Shown here in pieces: positions 9,093 to 20,900 of a stretch of 64,000 nt of DNA. Location of the stretch: contig QNQO01006258.1 of assembly GCA_003290165.1 (NCBI GenBank), positions 124,001 to 188,000 of the forward strand, given 5' to 3'. Below the pieces are notes generated by a model, which was given only the letters and a program-made list of their open reading frames with translations, was not told the origin of the DNA and ran no database searches. This DNA is from Berberis thunbergii. Taxonomy: Eukaryota > Streptophyta > Magnoliopsida > Ranunculales > Berberidaceae. The position numbers and the translations under genes are program-made. Position 1 is the first letter of the stretch. Each line of letters starts with the position of its first letter.

Positions 9093-10897
9093 TCAAATAC
9101 CAGAATGGTATCTGACCAATTGGATAGACGTAAAATCAGGGAGACGCTGTTTGAGAATACCACCGTATCCTAAATTAGACGCATCTGTTTCTACAATCTT
9201 GAAGGCTTCTGGAGTGGAAATCCCTAGACAAGGAAGATGCTTGACTCTGAATTTGACTTGGCGGACAACCTGGGAATGGGTTTCAGTCCATGGGCCTGAG
9301 TTTTTCTTAAATCTGACAAACAAATGTTTTAATAAAATTCTAAGGCCTTTGTAAAAGTCTGCAACATAGTTAATAGAACCTAAAAATCGTTGTAATTGGT
9401 TTTTATCTTTTAATTCATCGAAAAATTTGTTTGCAAAATAAATTGCCCTAGATATGGGTGTAAGAGTCTCATGAAAAATCTTATGTCCAAGAAATCGGAC
9501 ATTTGTTTGAAAAAGATTGATTTTTGTTGGAGAAAGAATTAAACCATTTTCTTTGATAATTCTTTCAAATTGATACAAATGTTTCCGGTGAGCTGGAATC
9601 GATTCGGAGAAGACAAGCATATCATCGATATACATGAGTTTGAGAATATCATTCATGATATTCTGAAACTCACTATGAGCATTCTTGAATCCAAATGGCA
9701 TAACATTCCATTCAAAATGGTCGAATGGGACATTAAATGTTGTTTTGTAACAATTAAAGGGATGAATCTGAATTTGCCAAAATCCAGATTTAAGATCAAA
9801 CTTTGAGAATACACAAGCTGAGTGTAAATGTTTAAGAAGATCTCTCTTGTTAGGAATAGGATACATAATCCATTGCAAAGCCTAATTTAAGGGCTTATAG
9901 TTGATAACAAGGCGAGGACTTCCTCTTTCTAATTCAGTTGCTTTATTAACATAAAAGGCTGCACAGCTCCAGGGAGATTTGGAATGCCTAATAAATTTTT
10001 GGAAAGCAATGCTTTGATTTCTTTTTTGCAATGTTCCATAAACTTAGAATTCATTTGAATTGGTCTAGCTTTGGTTGGAATCATTGAGTCTTTCAAAGTG
10101 GGTTCATAAGGAAGACGAACAACATGACGATGACGATGCCAAAAAGCATTTGGAAGTTTAGAACATAATTCCTTTGTCAAATTTTTGTGGGATTGCAAAT
10201 GTTGTTGCTTCTGGGAAATGAAATTAAGAAAACAAGTATCATTTCTGATATTTTTAATTTCTATAATTTCAGGTTTGTAAAGGAAAGGAAACTCAACGTC
10301 TGTTCCAAGAATTTGGGTTCTAATACCCGATGTTGTAACAGAAAATGGATAAATTGCAGCAAAAAATGGTGTTCCCAGAATCATTTTCGGGACCATGTTT
10401 TGAACAAGCAAAAAATAGTGTTTGATACAAACTTTATTTTGGCAGATATGAGCATTTGTTAACTTATATTGTATAGCCAACTTAGAATTGGTGGTTGTAT
10501 ACAATTTTTGTTTTGTTAGTTCAAAATATTTGGTAGGTATTAATCTTTCTGCAACACAGTTAAGATCAGCACCAGAATCAAGCAGAGCCTTACATGGGAT
10601 AGTAATCTCTTTATTGATAACAAGGTTTACTTTGCAAAACCATCGATGATGAGTCACTTTGTTGATTTCATTAAGGAAAAGAGGAGGATTAATCTCTACT
10701 GGGGTTTCAGAAGAAGATGGCATATCAGATAAAGATGAATTTTGCAATCCATTGATATGAATATCAGGGAGCGAATGATTTTGTTTTAAAATCATTATAT
10801 CTTTTTTTATGATTAATTTCTTGCTGAAGATCAGAAAGATTGACAGGAATGGAAGAGGTGGATCTTCTAAATCTGTCAATAATTTGTTTATGATCAT
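9093..10897 (-). pseudogene. Pararetrovirus protease, RT and RNase H region, broken
   Basis: On the minus strand from 10897 the first frame holds the aspartic protease signature LLDSGADLNC and later the start of RT (KARPIQMN), then breaks near 9930. The next frame (9878 to 9093) holds FSKFDLKSGFWQIQIHP, the Caulimoviridae RT core with its first catalytic Asp, and then YIDDMLVF with the paired Asp residues. Just before that motif about ten residues appear deleted. Further on come FLGSINYVADFYKGLR and ETDASNLGYGG, the first RNase H active-site segment. RNase H is cut off soon after. In an intact virus this enzyme copies pregenomic RNA into DNA. The deletion and frame breaks make this copy inactive. 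Confidence 0.88.
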
Positions 10898-11239
10898 AAA
10901 ATGGATTTATGACCTCTGGGTTGGTTTTGTGGTTAAATTTGTTTTGATGTGTTGAAGATACTCTGTTTTAAGATTAGGATCTTCAATACGATCAACAAAA
11001 TCTAAAAGAATACTGGATTTTTTTTGTTTTTGAAAGCATGTTGATGCTTTGGAGGTTATGACAATGGCATGCCTCTGCGCATTCATCATTATCAGCTTTG
11101 TCTGATTGATCAGAGTCTGAAAAATAATTCAAATTAAAATTTTGAAGATCTTCATCTGAATTATCTGATTTAGAGTTCATTAAAACTTGTAGAAGCGTGT
11201 TCTTGATATCTTCAGGAGCTTGAAGCTCTTGGATCTTTT

Positions 11240-13830
11240 GGGATGTTTTGCAATTCTTTGCATAGTGACCGGGATGACCACATTTAAATCAAACTAACTT
11301 TGAGTGGGTATAGGCTGGATTATTCTTGAATGGTTTAGTAGGCTTGGATTTATGCGTACCATGCTCCTTGGGCTGACTATAATATTGATTATAGTCTTTG
11401 GGCTGAAGTTGTTTAGGTCCATAAGGTTTTTTGGACTTAAATTGTCTAGCAGGATAAGACCTGTATTGGAGTTTTGATTGAGAAGGCTTTTGATGAGGGA
11501 TTTTAAATTCATCATAGCCATATTGTTGACAAAAATCACCAAGTTCTCTTGGGCCATTGATATTCTGTTTCTTAAGCTGGGCTTTGAGTCTAAGATCATT
11601 ACAAGTATGCAAAGCACACTTGTTAATGAAAGCAATAATATCTCCAAATGTAAGACGTTCATAGGGAACAGTGTTCTAAAAATCGCTAGGCGCTGGGCGG
11701 GCGGCGAGCAGGTGCCTAGCACCCAGAGGCCTAGGCGGGCGCCTAGGCGGTCTTAGGTTTTGTATTATAACTTTAATAATTTACAAAAGTTAAGCATAAT
11801 ACCTTATCAATTACATCCAATTTAATGTCAATATATATATATGCAAAATTTAAAAACATGAAAAATTAACAATCGTGAACAAAATTTATTAAAACTCAAA
11901 TGACTGAAGTTGGTCATGATGGGTACTTTATATAAATTTGAATTTGTGTACTCTTTTATTTTTCTTCAAATTGCATGAATAACCTCAGTTATGTTTGATA
12001 AAATCTACATTAGTAAAATTGGTACCGGCAGATCCTTTGAGAATTCCATTAAGTAATCATAATTCGCTACATTTAGACACATCATCATTATCATCATCAA
12101 AGTCCATTCCCGAGATTTTCTAAAAAAAACAATTAAATAGTTTATTTCTAAAAAATAGGAAAGAAAAATAAATAAGAACACAATCAACCTTATTAAAAAA
12201 TAAAAAATAAAAAATAAAAAAATAAAAATAATAAAAAAAAAAAAAAAAAAAAAAAATCTCCCAAACCGCCTAGACCGCCTAGCCCACGCCCAGACCCGCC
12301 TAGACCCGCCCAGACTGCCCAGAACCGCCCAGGCATTAATCTGGGCGGTTTTCCACCTTCTAGCGCCGCCTAGGCGGCCGCCTAGACCGATTTTTAGAAC
12401 ACTGATAGGGAATATTTTAATTGTAGATATCTTGCAATTTTTCTCTAACATTTTCAGCAAAGATTGGTGGAAGACCAGAAATGAATTTTCTCTTCCAAAA
12501 GGGGTTTTTTGCATCAGATTGAAATATAACCTTTTTAAGGAAGATATCTTTGTACCACCGGAAGTGGCTCAAAGTCGGACATTTGTGGATCCTCAACAAA
12601 TCTTTGGATTTTTCTGAAATTCACTAGGATCTCCCATAAAATGTTTTAGAATACAAAATATTAGAATATGAACAGAATCAGGGATCTCTAAACCTTGTTC
12701 TGTTTTTATAGGATTACCTAATAAATCAATTTTGACTGCATTAAAAATTGATTGTTGTTCACTTGTTGTTAGATAGTTATCTCACCATCCTTTGAGTAGA
12801 CCAGAAAATCCAGCAATAGTCTTATCATTTTTGCCTCCGCTATGATGGGTTGAAGCCATCATAACCATTTCTTGGGTTAACTCAATAATATTTTCTTCAG
12901 TTAAACCATCTATATTTCAAGTATAGAGGTTACCTGTAGAAAATGACTCATAGACCTGAAGAGATTTCTCTTCATATTGCATGTCAGGGAGTGATGGTCG
13001 TGGATAAAAATTTCTAGTTGTTGGAAGGGGATTTTGATGTTTCCCATAAGATTTAGCAAACTTAATGGGACTGGCTTGGTATTGGATGTAGTTTAAACTA
13101 TCCAATGCAGCCATAGGATCAAAATCACTATCTGAATTCATTGCTTGGGAAGACAATGTATTGATTTGAAGATTGGATTTTAAGTTGAGAGCAGCTAATT
13201 TGATATCAATTTCTTTAATTAACTTATTTGGTGTGGTTAACACATTTTGATCAACCAACGTAGGTGTAAAGTACGTTGCTGGTTTTGAAACATTAAAGAC
13301 TTGCTTTTGAGCCAATTGGGTATGAGCCAATTTATCTTGGTGGACTTGATCTTGGATAAATTTGTCACCAATCTCATGAAGCAAGATATTGGTGTATTTA
13401 TACTGTTGAAAATGTATTGTCAATTTGAGGATCTTTGAATGGTGACGCGCAAACATCACAACCTAGAGTTGAAAATTTAATTTCTTCTAAAGGTGGTAGA
13501 ATGGATTTTTTGGCTGAGTTTGTTTAAGTTGTATGCCAGAATTTGGAATTAGTCTTGATAACATTTATGCTAGGAAGATAATCAGAAAATACCAATCTAA
13601 AAATGATAAATTTTCATGTATTTCTTCACAACATGCATAAAACTGTTTTCCTAATTCAGTTCTCTGTTCTTCTGTGGTTTGTGCATACAATTGATTTCTT
13701 CTTTGTTTATTGGAAGGTTTTACAAAGTCTAGTTTGATCCATTCTTTATTTAAGATAAACTCTGTTTGTAAAACATTCAATTGTGGATGAGAAGGAGGAG
13801 GATCTTCCATCTCAGATTGAGTAGGCAACT
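11240..13830 (-). pseudogene. Pararetrovirus coat-protein region, broken and interrupted
   Basis: Several short minus-strand frames (13828-13565, 13459-12917, 12599-12417, 11722-11289) encode Asn/Gln/Lys/Pro-rich sequence in the expected coat-protein position between movement protein and protease. Near 11240-11285 a zinc-knuckle motif reads CGHPGHYAKNC, but its first cysteine codon is now TGA. Downstream (11180-10990) is an acidic Asp/Ser-rich stretch, as is common next to Caulimoviridae coat proteins. A hAT element at 11669-12404 with its own 8-bp duplication divides the region. Assignment rests on order and the knuckle. Confidence 0.7.
11669..12404. mobile_element. Non-autonomous hAT element, family B (in the viral copy)
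   Basis: The left end CAGTGTTCTAAAAATCG (11669) is repeated inverted at the right end (to 12404). A perfect 8-bp duplication ATAGGGAA lies on both sides (11661-11668 and 12405-12412). The subterminal regions consist of many CCGCCTAG/CTAGGCGG words, a strong GC contrast with the AT-rich centre, which contains an A-run near 12236-12256. No transposase is encoded. It inserted into the pararetrovirus copy after viral integration. Confidence 0.95.
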
Positions 13831-14157
13831 CAGGATTGTAGATTGGTTGCGGGATCTGAGGAAATTGCGAATTATTTCTCAGATTAGCTAGATCTAAGTG
13901 AGGAAGGACATCAGGCGGTGTTGGGTCCTTGGGATTTGTGTAGGTGTTGTTTTTAAAGAAGATGTTGGTCTTCTTCTTGAGTCAGACAATTTTAAACTTG
14001 TCTTTCTTGACTCAGATAATTGTAATTCAACCGTTCCGTCTTCAAGAGTTAAAATCTAACTCAATCGACTGGGTCTTCGAGGTTCAGTGGGAACCTACCA
14101 AGTGACTGGAAGGGTGATTTGATTCTAGTGGATTGTCTTTGGGACAATAACACTTGT

Positions 14158-14837
14158 TTATTCTTTATTTGCGTGGAAAATTATGGTATATCCTTTGGCA
14201 GACTCCATTAATGCCTTAGGACTCAACTGAGTCTTCATGGTTTTAAAGGTTATCTTGTAGATCAAAGCCAATGGTTTTGATCCAGGAAGCATGTCATATC
14301 CAGATGTCTGGATATTGAGAGTCAGTGTCTCAATGATATGTGGATCCGTAAGAGATACTGAGAAATTGGGGGTAACAATTAAAATAGATTGGACCCATTG
14401 CAAGAGTTGACTCTGTGATTCCTAAGAGCGAGTCATCGAACCTATTGTGCCGACAATCGCGAAGGGCGATTAAAGCACAGATGTCTAACCATGTTCTTGT
14501 TAGGGGTTTTATCCCGATTTGAATCAATCCAATGTGGATATATTTGTAATCTTGACTTTGAAGGTATTCCAAAGTTTTATTTGAAAAAAGTTGTTTTGAA
14601 TCTATAAATCCATCAAAAGATATAGTTTGTTCAACCATATCAATCAGATCTTTTGTTTTTTTTAGAGAACAGAGATTTTGAAACATTATAAATGTTTTTG
14701 TAAGGAATTTCTGGTATTGACCATTTTTGTAAATTCTTTTCAACTTTCAAAATTCTACATTCCATATGGTTTACACCATCTGGATTCTGTCTTGACCTAG
14801 AGCTGGAAGCTCGGGTAAATTTTGAAAGCAAAGACAT
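14158..14837 (-). pseudogene. Pararetrovirus movement-protein region, broken
   Basis: The first ATG after the leader is at 14837. Three overlapping frames (14837-14640, 14743-14330, 14403-14158) together resemble a 30K-superfamily movement protein: LTRTWLDICALIALRDCRHN, then DSLLGITESTLAMGPIYF, and in the last piece GYDMLPGSKPLALIYK. In living viruses this protein opens plasmodesmata for cell-to-cell spread. Two frame breaks, near 14640-14700 and 14340-14400, separate the pieces. It heads the polyprotein, as in petuvirus- and florendovirus-like genomes. Confidence 0.82.
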
Positions 14838-15065
14838 TTTTCAAAATCTTTGGGGTTCAAGAATTGGGAACACTATACTCGGACCACCTACAGCTGGAAC
14901 ACCAGTATGGGACCACCTAACCCATAAACACTGCACTCAACATAGCAACTTACACAGGGCTCTTAACGGCTGACCAACATACTTACAGGCTTACCAACGC
15001 TATCAACGGCTGACCAACAGTATTTAGGACTCACCAACTCTTTTCCCTTCGAACAAAAAGAGACA

Positions 15066-15079
15066 TGGCTCTGATACCA
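15066..15079 (-). promoter_or_regulatory. Pararetrovirus primer-binding site, tRNA-Met
   Basis: On the minus strand this reads TGGTATCAGAGCCA, complementary to initiator tRNA-Met, and it conventionally marks position 1 of a caulimovirid genome. About 230 bases of leader with repeated GGCTGACCAACA-type words follow before the movement-protein ATG at 14837. Confidence 0.9.
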
Positions 15080-15185
15080 ATTTCCACCAGGATTACTAAC
15101 AAAGGTAAGATAGATACAAATATATAAAAACATGATTCATTCTTCAAAACTTATTCCTTATATATTTAAGTATCAAAAGTTTTGT

Positions 15186-15375
15186 TTTTTCAAATGGTTA
15201 GATTTATTCAAAGAAGAAGAACGGACTTGAGCACAAGAAGTTGAATGAACTTGTGCATGTACTATATAATAAGAAGTTGAAACTCCCTTGTGAAGAGTGG
15301 AATGCACATGGGGAACTTTATCCTATAATGTTGAAGTCATTTAGTGAGAATTGTGAAGAGTGTAGCCCCACCTGA
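15186..15375 (+). pseudogene. Decayed hAT transposase gene, last conserved exon
   Basis: After a possible splice acceptor (CAAATGGTTAG, ending about 15184) the frame encodes SKKKNGLEHKKLNELVHVLY, then NKKLKLPCEEWNAHGELYP, up to a TGA near 15371. This is the end of the hAT C-terminal dimerisation domain. It continues directly from the broken exon ending at about 7655, so the 7.4-kb pararetrovirus lies in the intron between them. A further low-complexity frame (15397-15771, Met/Leu/Asp-rich, with a G-run at about 15550) may be the variable tail of the same protein. Confidence 0.72.
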
Positions 15376-16175
15376 TATAGGACACAAGAATCACTTATGG
15401 AGAGCTCGAGGAGATTTGGGGAAATGAACCCCAAGGTCTTAGCCAAGCCACAAGGCAATACAAGGGAAGATACACATCTCCAAGTACGTCAAGTTGATCC
15501 AGAAGGAAGATGCCAACACTTGTGGATGAGTCACACGCATCTGGGTGTGGGGGGGGGGGGGGTGATGGGGAGACAGGTTGTAAGATTGAACCACCACAAT
15601 GCACTCACTCTTACAATGAAGATGAAGCAAAATAAAGAGATGATGGACTTGATTCTAGAGATGATGGACTTGATTCTAGGGATGATGAAGACCTTTGAAC
15701 CTTTTACATATTTAGAGTTGGACTCTTACATTGTGATTGTTAGTTTGTTGTGTTTTGATGTTGGATTGTGATTGTTGTTCATTTGCTGTTGTTTATTTGC
15801 TGTTGTTTGATGTTGGATTATGACTATGCAATGCTTTGTATGAAATTAGTCAAATTACTTATTAAAATAATATATACTTGCATATATACAAGTATATATA
15901 GGAGGAATTAAAAAATAATTGCCTGAGTCTCTAGCCTTGCCTAGGCGAGCTGGGCACCCACTCCAGGCTTGTTGCCACGCCTAGCGCCTGGGCTAAAGGT
16001 TGAACCTCTACTACATGTCATTCTCCAATTGGTTGGCTTTCATGTTATATTAACCAATTTCTTCTTATTTCGTTGGTCAAAATTTTATTTTTTACTCTGT
16101 ATAGTCAAAGGATGTTTGTGGTCATGACTACCAATTATTTCTGTCCCAATTCACCTAACTTTATCTCATTTCTTG
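15376..16175. other. Tail region and repeat remnants
   Basis: The region contains a G13-like run near 15549-15562, a short duplication of GATGATGGACTTGATTCTA (about 15640-15680), and near 15935-16005 a cluster of CCTAGGCG/GCCTGGGC words resembling the ends of the family-B hAT at 11669-12404. No gene is recognised beyond the possible transposase tail. Confidence 0.4.
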
Positions 16176-17780
16176 TAGGGTTGGGCACGGGATGGGATGG
16201 ACCTCATCCTGATCCCATCCCGTTACTTCATCTTCGGGACGAGATGACTATCATTTAGAATTAAAATAGGAAGACATGTTTCCAATCCAATCAATCCGAA
16301 AAACAACCCTATAGTTATATCAAACTCTACTATTGTAGTGTTTTGATTGTGATTTGTTGAGGTTTGTCTTAGACTCTTGTTTTGTGTGGGTTACAATGTT
16401 ACAACACATGCATTTGCATAAACATCAACTATTTATAGAATTATATTATTCAATATTTACATGTTGGATTGTTCTTGCATATTTAGAGTTGTATAATACA
16501 CTAACTCTTGGCTATGTAAGGAATTTATCCACTTTGTGTATTTATCTGTATTGTCAATGATGCATATATGTAGAGATTGTCTTGATCTACTCATAGTGAT
16601 AGACTATAATTCTACCTCTGCACTTCAGATAATTCAAATCTTTGTTAGTGGTTTTACACTAATAGATTTTATCTACTCCAAAATGGTGCATATAAGTGAG
16701 ACTTTGGTGGTTTATGTTTGTTTTTATGCTTAGAAGCTAACTTCTAACAGGAGTTAGAAGTTTTGAACGAGTTTTTAAATGAATTGTTTGTTTTGCTTTT
16801 GAATGGGCTGCTGATTAGATGTTGTTTGTTTTTAGGTGTTGAATGAGAATTGTATGACAATTTTGCCCCACTGAGCTGAATAAAATTATGATAAATATTA
16901 TGCTTAAAATCATACCTAATAATCATCCAAATCCTAGAAAATGTTACAATACCTTTCATTTCAAGAATATTGAAATATGACCAAGTATATTTAAAAAACA
17001 TGATCAAACCAAATTTCTTACTAATATTTTGTTTGCAATACGATCTCATAAATTAATCATATCAGTCTATTCTCGTGATCCAATAACTTGAGACAGTTGT
17101 GATAGGTAGAACAGTAATGCTTGGTGAAGAGAATGTAGGCATGCCGTCAAAATCTTGCCCTACTTGTTTTTAAGAAGATGGGAGCAACAATTGTCATTAC
17201 AAAATTATTTTAAGGTTACTATTGGAATAACTATTGAGGAGTCGGCACTCAGTGCTAAGTGATCAGTACCCCCTTTTGTTTACTCCAATCAGAAATTCAA
17301 CTTTTGATCAGAACTAAAAACAAACGCCCTAAACAGGGTGTCCCACTTCTTATTAAGACTTCTAATTCTATTCAGAAGCAAAAACAAACACTTTCTTTGT
17401 CTTATATACAAGTACTGAATAGATTTGATATCTACAGTGTTACGAGGATTTGCTAGTTGGTGATTTACTGGAATTCCAACCCTGAATCTAAAGAGAACTC
17501 AAATATTTGTAACAAATTGTGTTCCAGTGGTTTTTGGTGTATGTAGGTAATTTAGTACAATTTCAATTATATTGTTACTAATTAAAATATGAAAATTATA
17601 ATAATAAAGTATTAAATAAATAAGTTCGGGACGGAATGGTGGGATTGAAAATCTTCATCCCAATCCCATCACATTTTAGATCGGGACGAGATGGGATCGG
17701 GATGAGTTTTATAAAAAATTTGGATGAGACAAGACATGACTAGGACAAGACCAAGATCGCGGGATGTATGCCCACCCCTA
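16176..17780. mobile_element. Non-autonomous hAT element, family A copy 3 (long)
   Basis: The ends TAGGGTTGGGCA (16176-16187) and TGCCCACCCCTA (to 17780) are flanked by the perfect 8-bp duplication ATTTCTTG (16168-16175 and 17781-17788). At 1605 bp it is about twice copies 1 and 2. Its subterminal CATCCCG/GGGATGG words identify the family, while its middle is different and AT-rich. Inside, words such as GTTTGTTTTGCTTTTGAAT (about 16788) and their inverted relatives near 17370-17395 suggest a second, smaller element nested in it, but its ends are unclear. Confidence 0.92.
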
Positions 17781-17980
17781 ATTTCTTGAACAAACTACAC
17801 GATTCTTCAATATGTGTGCCTCACATATTGTAATGTGTTCAACTAACTCATTCAATCCCTTGTCGACTCACAACCTTCTATGCTGACCACATGCCATTTT
17901 GAGAACCCTTCACTCACCAAATACATGCTACTCGTGAGCTTTGGTTATAAACCATTAGTGCGATCATTAATATATGCACA

Positions 17981-17981
<1 letters not shown>

Positions 17982-18053
<72 letters not shown>
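17982..18053. repeat. ATT trinucleotide microsatellite
   Basis: About 24 uninterrupted ATT units (72 bp). A run this long and perfect is likely to vary in length between individuals. Confidence 0.97.
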
Positions 18054-18059
18054 TGAAGT

Positions 18060-18575
18060 GTCCAAAACCCATTCTTCAGTAAGTGTATCTACAAAACAAA
18101 TGTTAGACTGCCAAATACCACCTTTTTGGCGGCCGAAGGCACTCTGATGCTTAAGTCAATAACTTGGTTGGAAATGGAGATAAATCTGGACAAAACTCAA
18201 TTAAAGTTGCATCATTTTATCAAATGTTCCCTTTACCTTTTCGAATGATCGTTGTTAATCCATGTGTGACTTAAGCATTTAAGGCGCAATAAGAGGAGAC
18301 GTCATTCATAATGTTCTCATTCTTTATGAAGATATGTCCTCGGAGGCATAACTTCCTCCACGACTCTTTTTCTCTATAACATTCCTCCTCTTGAAGGGAG
18401 ATCTTTATTGGGCCTGTGGGCCTTTAACTATCTGACAGGCCATGTTTGGGCTTTATGATTGGATTTTCCATTTTTGGGTTTTATGAATTGGCCTGGTTTT
18501 GAGATACTTGATCCTCGTGATAGATGATTCTTGCTTCGTGTACGGTTGCAATATCAGTCTTATTTGATGTATGCA
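18060..18575 (-). repeat. Possible LTR of an old gypsy element
   Basis: The sequence ends in GATGTATGCA, followed by CTACTCCCCCTTTAGTTAGTGGG. The same kind of junction occurs at the inner edge of the left LTR of the Tat-like element (near 25456: ACTACCCCTGAGTTAGTGGG), where it is the polypurine tract on the minus strand. A reading frame similar to the one following that LTR begins just downstream (18640). The outer boundary and partner LTR are not found. Confidence 0.35.
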
Positions 18576-18639
18576 GCTACTCCCCCTTTAGTTAGTGGGT
18601 ATGCTGATGTAGCCACTAACTTGGTGACGGTTGCTCAGC

Positions 18640-20700
18640 TCTATTAGGAAGCATGATTGATTTGTTTCTCTATTTATGCTATCTTTGAAATTAGGGGTTA
18701 TTCTTCTTTATTTTTCTTACTCGTTCATTCTTTTACGATGTTTATTGGTCATATCCTAGACGACAAGGCGTTTGCTACTTGTGAAGCTTACTACTCGCCC
18801 AAGAAGGCTTCTCAAGCTATGTTGGACAATGTTCGTTCTAATTATGATTTGACAACCAAACCCAAGATTGTTCTGCCTAGGCAGAACGATAGTCCTTGTC
18901 GTCCAAGATCTAGGTATATTGCACTTTATCCATACATGTTCCTGTCCAACCTTTGATTCCCAATTTCAGAGTTGTTTTGGGAATATCTAGATTTTTTGGG
19001 CATTCCTCCTGCTCAAATGGGTCATAATGGTTGGACGGTTATGGTTTCTACTTATGCAACAATCATTCTCTCTGGCATTTCCTTGACTGTTAGGGTAATG
19101 CATTTAGTGGTTGGCTTGCTGGTGACCAAGGACATTTGCTTCTTCTATTTTCTATCTATTTTGGGAAGCTCAATGATGACATCAGAAACTGGTTGAGATT
19201 ATGGTTTTATGCTTACTTCAGCTCTGGCTACTTCAAATTGTGAGATCGTCAAATTGTGCAGTCGTTCCAAGTCCCTAACAAACAAAAGAATTTGCAATTA
19301 ACTACGGAAGAGCGGATGATCAGTTACCGTTTCTTGAGGCTTCTTGTGTTTCCCATGGAGGCATTTCTCTCTGAGGACATCTTGAAGCGTAGTGTATTGT
19401 ACACTATCAACGAGGCCAAGAGGGCTTTGCTTATTGAATCTGAGCTTTACTGAATCCCGAGCTGAGGAGATTATTGCCTGCATTGCTCCTGTTGGTGTTA
19501 GTCATGCTAGCATTGTTGGAGAAGTGAGCTCGGGCAGGGATGTTAACGATCTCATGCTCTTGTTAGCATTGGTGTTGTTGGCCCGACTTCCAGGGAGAGG
19601 AAGCTTCTGAGGACTGCTAGCCCATCAAAGCAACTATTTACAAGTCTTGGTCGTGTTCCGAAGAAAAAAACGACTTTCTAGTTCTACTCATGGTACTACT
19701 GCTCGAATTGAACCTCGTCCGAGTTCTTCTAATGAGGTTGTGAAAAAGGATAATTTATCCCTCGAGGAGATGAACTTGGTGCTGGAGATGAGCAAAAATA
19801 AAATTACTCATCCGTTTGACGATAATGAAAAGAGGTTGTTTTCTGCCTATGGTTATGGAACAGTCTATAGAACATTCTAACGATGACCTTCGAGTTATCG
19901 ATCACAAGATGCTCCAGCTGGTGATGGAACATTCTAAGGAGGTCGCTGACCGTGGTCAAAGTTTTGAGGTTTTTCCTCTTCAATTTCCTTCCATTCATGT
20001 TGAAGACACGACATGGTTTTTAGTTTCTTCCCCCGTTGTTTAAATTCTTTCGCTTCTGTCGCCACTACTACTTGTTCTATTCCTGCTACAACAACTCCGC
20101 ATAAAGTAAGGCGAGAATGGGCTTTCTGTATTCACAGGTGTTCCACCTGTTCTTTTGGCCGTTGGGGGTGGTTTCTCTGTGCTTTCGGATCCCCACGTTC
20201 TTCATCCCTAGATTAGTTGGAAGGAGCCCAACCTGGAAGACATTTATATCAAATCAGATGGGAAGTTTTGTTGCTTGAATCAATTCGACATGCAGGGTGG
20301 TGCGCGTTGGTTGATCGGTGAATGGCACAGGTTGGCGGTAAAACGACCTTCAATGCATGTGCTGGATCCTAGCATTCATCTCGATTAGAATCTTAAGTAG
20401 ATAATGGACGGGATGAATCACCTTACTTATGTTGGGTTGATGGGGTCAGAGTACAGGGCTGGTCGTGGCTAGGTGGTTGCTCTTGAGAGAAAGTTGGCGG
20501 CACTGTTGTTAGTGTTTTCTCACGGCCTTTGTCAGTTTGACATGGTGAAAGTGCAATGTGCAGAGCAAGAAAGGGCAGTTGGGGTTGCTTTGGCCTCTCT
20601 GAAGGAAGTGGAAGTTGCACAAGATCGGTCTGCTGCGGAGCTTGAGTCTTCGATGGCTGCTTTGGATGGGGTTCACGCACGACTAGACTAGTTGTCTGTC
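18640..20700 (+). pseudogene. Gypsy-associated frame (Transposase_28-like), copy 1
   Basis: Broken frames on the plus strand encode LFWEYLDFLGIPPAQMGHNGW near 18972 and, further on, charged segments that could form coiled coils (20473-20691, with EQERAVGVALASLKEVEVAQ). The first motif belongs to the plant family annotated in Pfam as a putative gypsy-type transposon protein (PF04195, from memory). A related frame at 25640-27860 lies antisense inside the Tat-like element, so this is probably the same extra ORF of a second, truncated element. Numerous stops and frameshifts show it is dead. A CACTA element begins directly after it at 20770. Its biochemical role is unknown. Confidence 0.5.
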
Positions 20701-20769
20701 AAGAAAGCTGGCCATGATGAGGCTTTGCGTTCAGTGAGCAATTTGTCAACAGTAGAATTGATGAAGGGC

Positions 20770-20900
20770 CACTACAACACAAATGCCCAATAATAGCATA
20801 TGTTAATAGCGTTTTTGCTAAATACGCTATCAAAGAGCAAATTTTAATGTAAACCAAAATGAAAACGCTGGGAAAAAAAGGCGGGCTTTTTGGCGCTCTT
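20770..20900 (+). mobile_element. CACTA (En/Spm) transposon left terminus
   Basis: CACTACAACACAAATGCC at 20770 is a typical CACTA terminal repeat. It is followed by subterminal words AATAGC, TTAATAGCG and TACGCTATC in both orientations, which are the transposase-binding type of repeats in this superfamily. The matching right end (inverted, ending TTGTAGTG) was not found between here and the LTR element at 24883 or after it. The element is therefore truncated or larger than can be delimited here. The host-gene pieces at 21255-21374 and 22590-24327 could be its cargo. Confidence 0.65.

Larger units (their letters stand above)
7690..15085 (-). mobile_element. Endogenous pararetrovirus (Caulimoviridae, florendovirus-like)
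   Basis: Read on the minus strand, the order is: tRNA-Met primer-binding site (15066-15079), leader, movement-protein region, coat-protein region with a zinc knuckle, aspartic protease, RT, RNase H, and a second downstream frame. One long polyprotein plus a separate ORF2 is the arrangement described for Florendovirus; assignment to that genus is inferred from order and RT style. There are no LTRs and no integrase, as expected for a virus captured by host repair rather than by transposition. Every coding region has stops, frameshifts or deletions, and a hAT element (11669-12404) splits the coat region. The copy is non-functional. It sits in an intron of the decayed hAT transposase gene. The exact junctions are uncertain by tens of bases. 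Confidence 0.85.

Noticed and set aside
7690..15085. Possibly replication-competent viral copy
   Set aside because: Stops, frameshifts, a deletion before the RT active site and a 0.7-kb transposon insertion rule this out.
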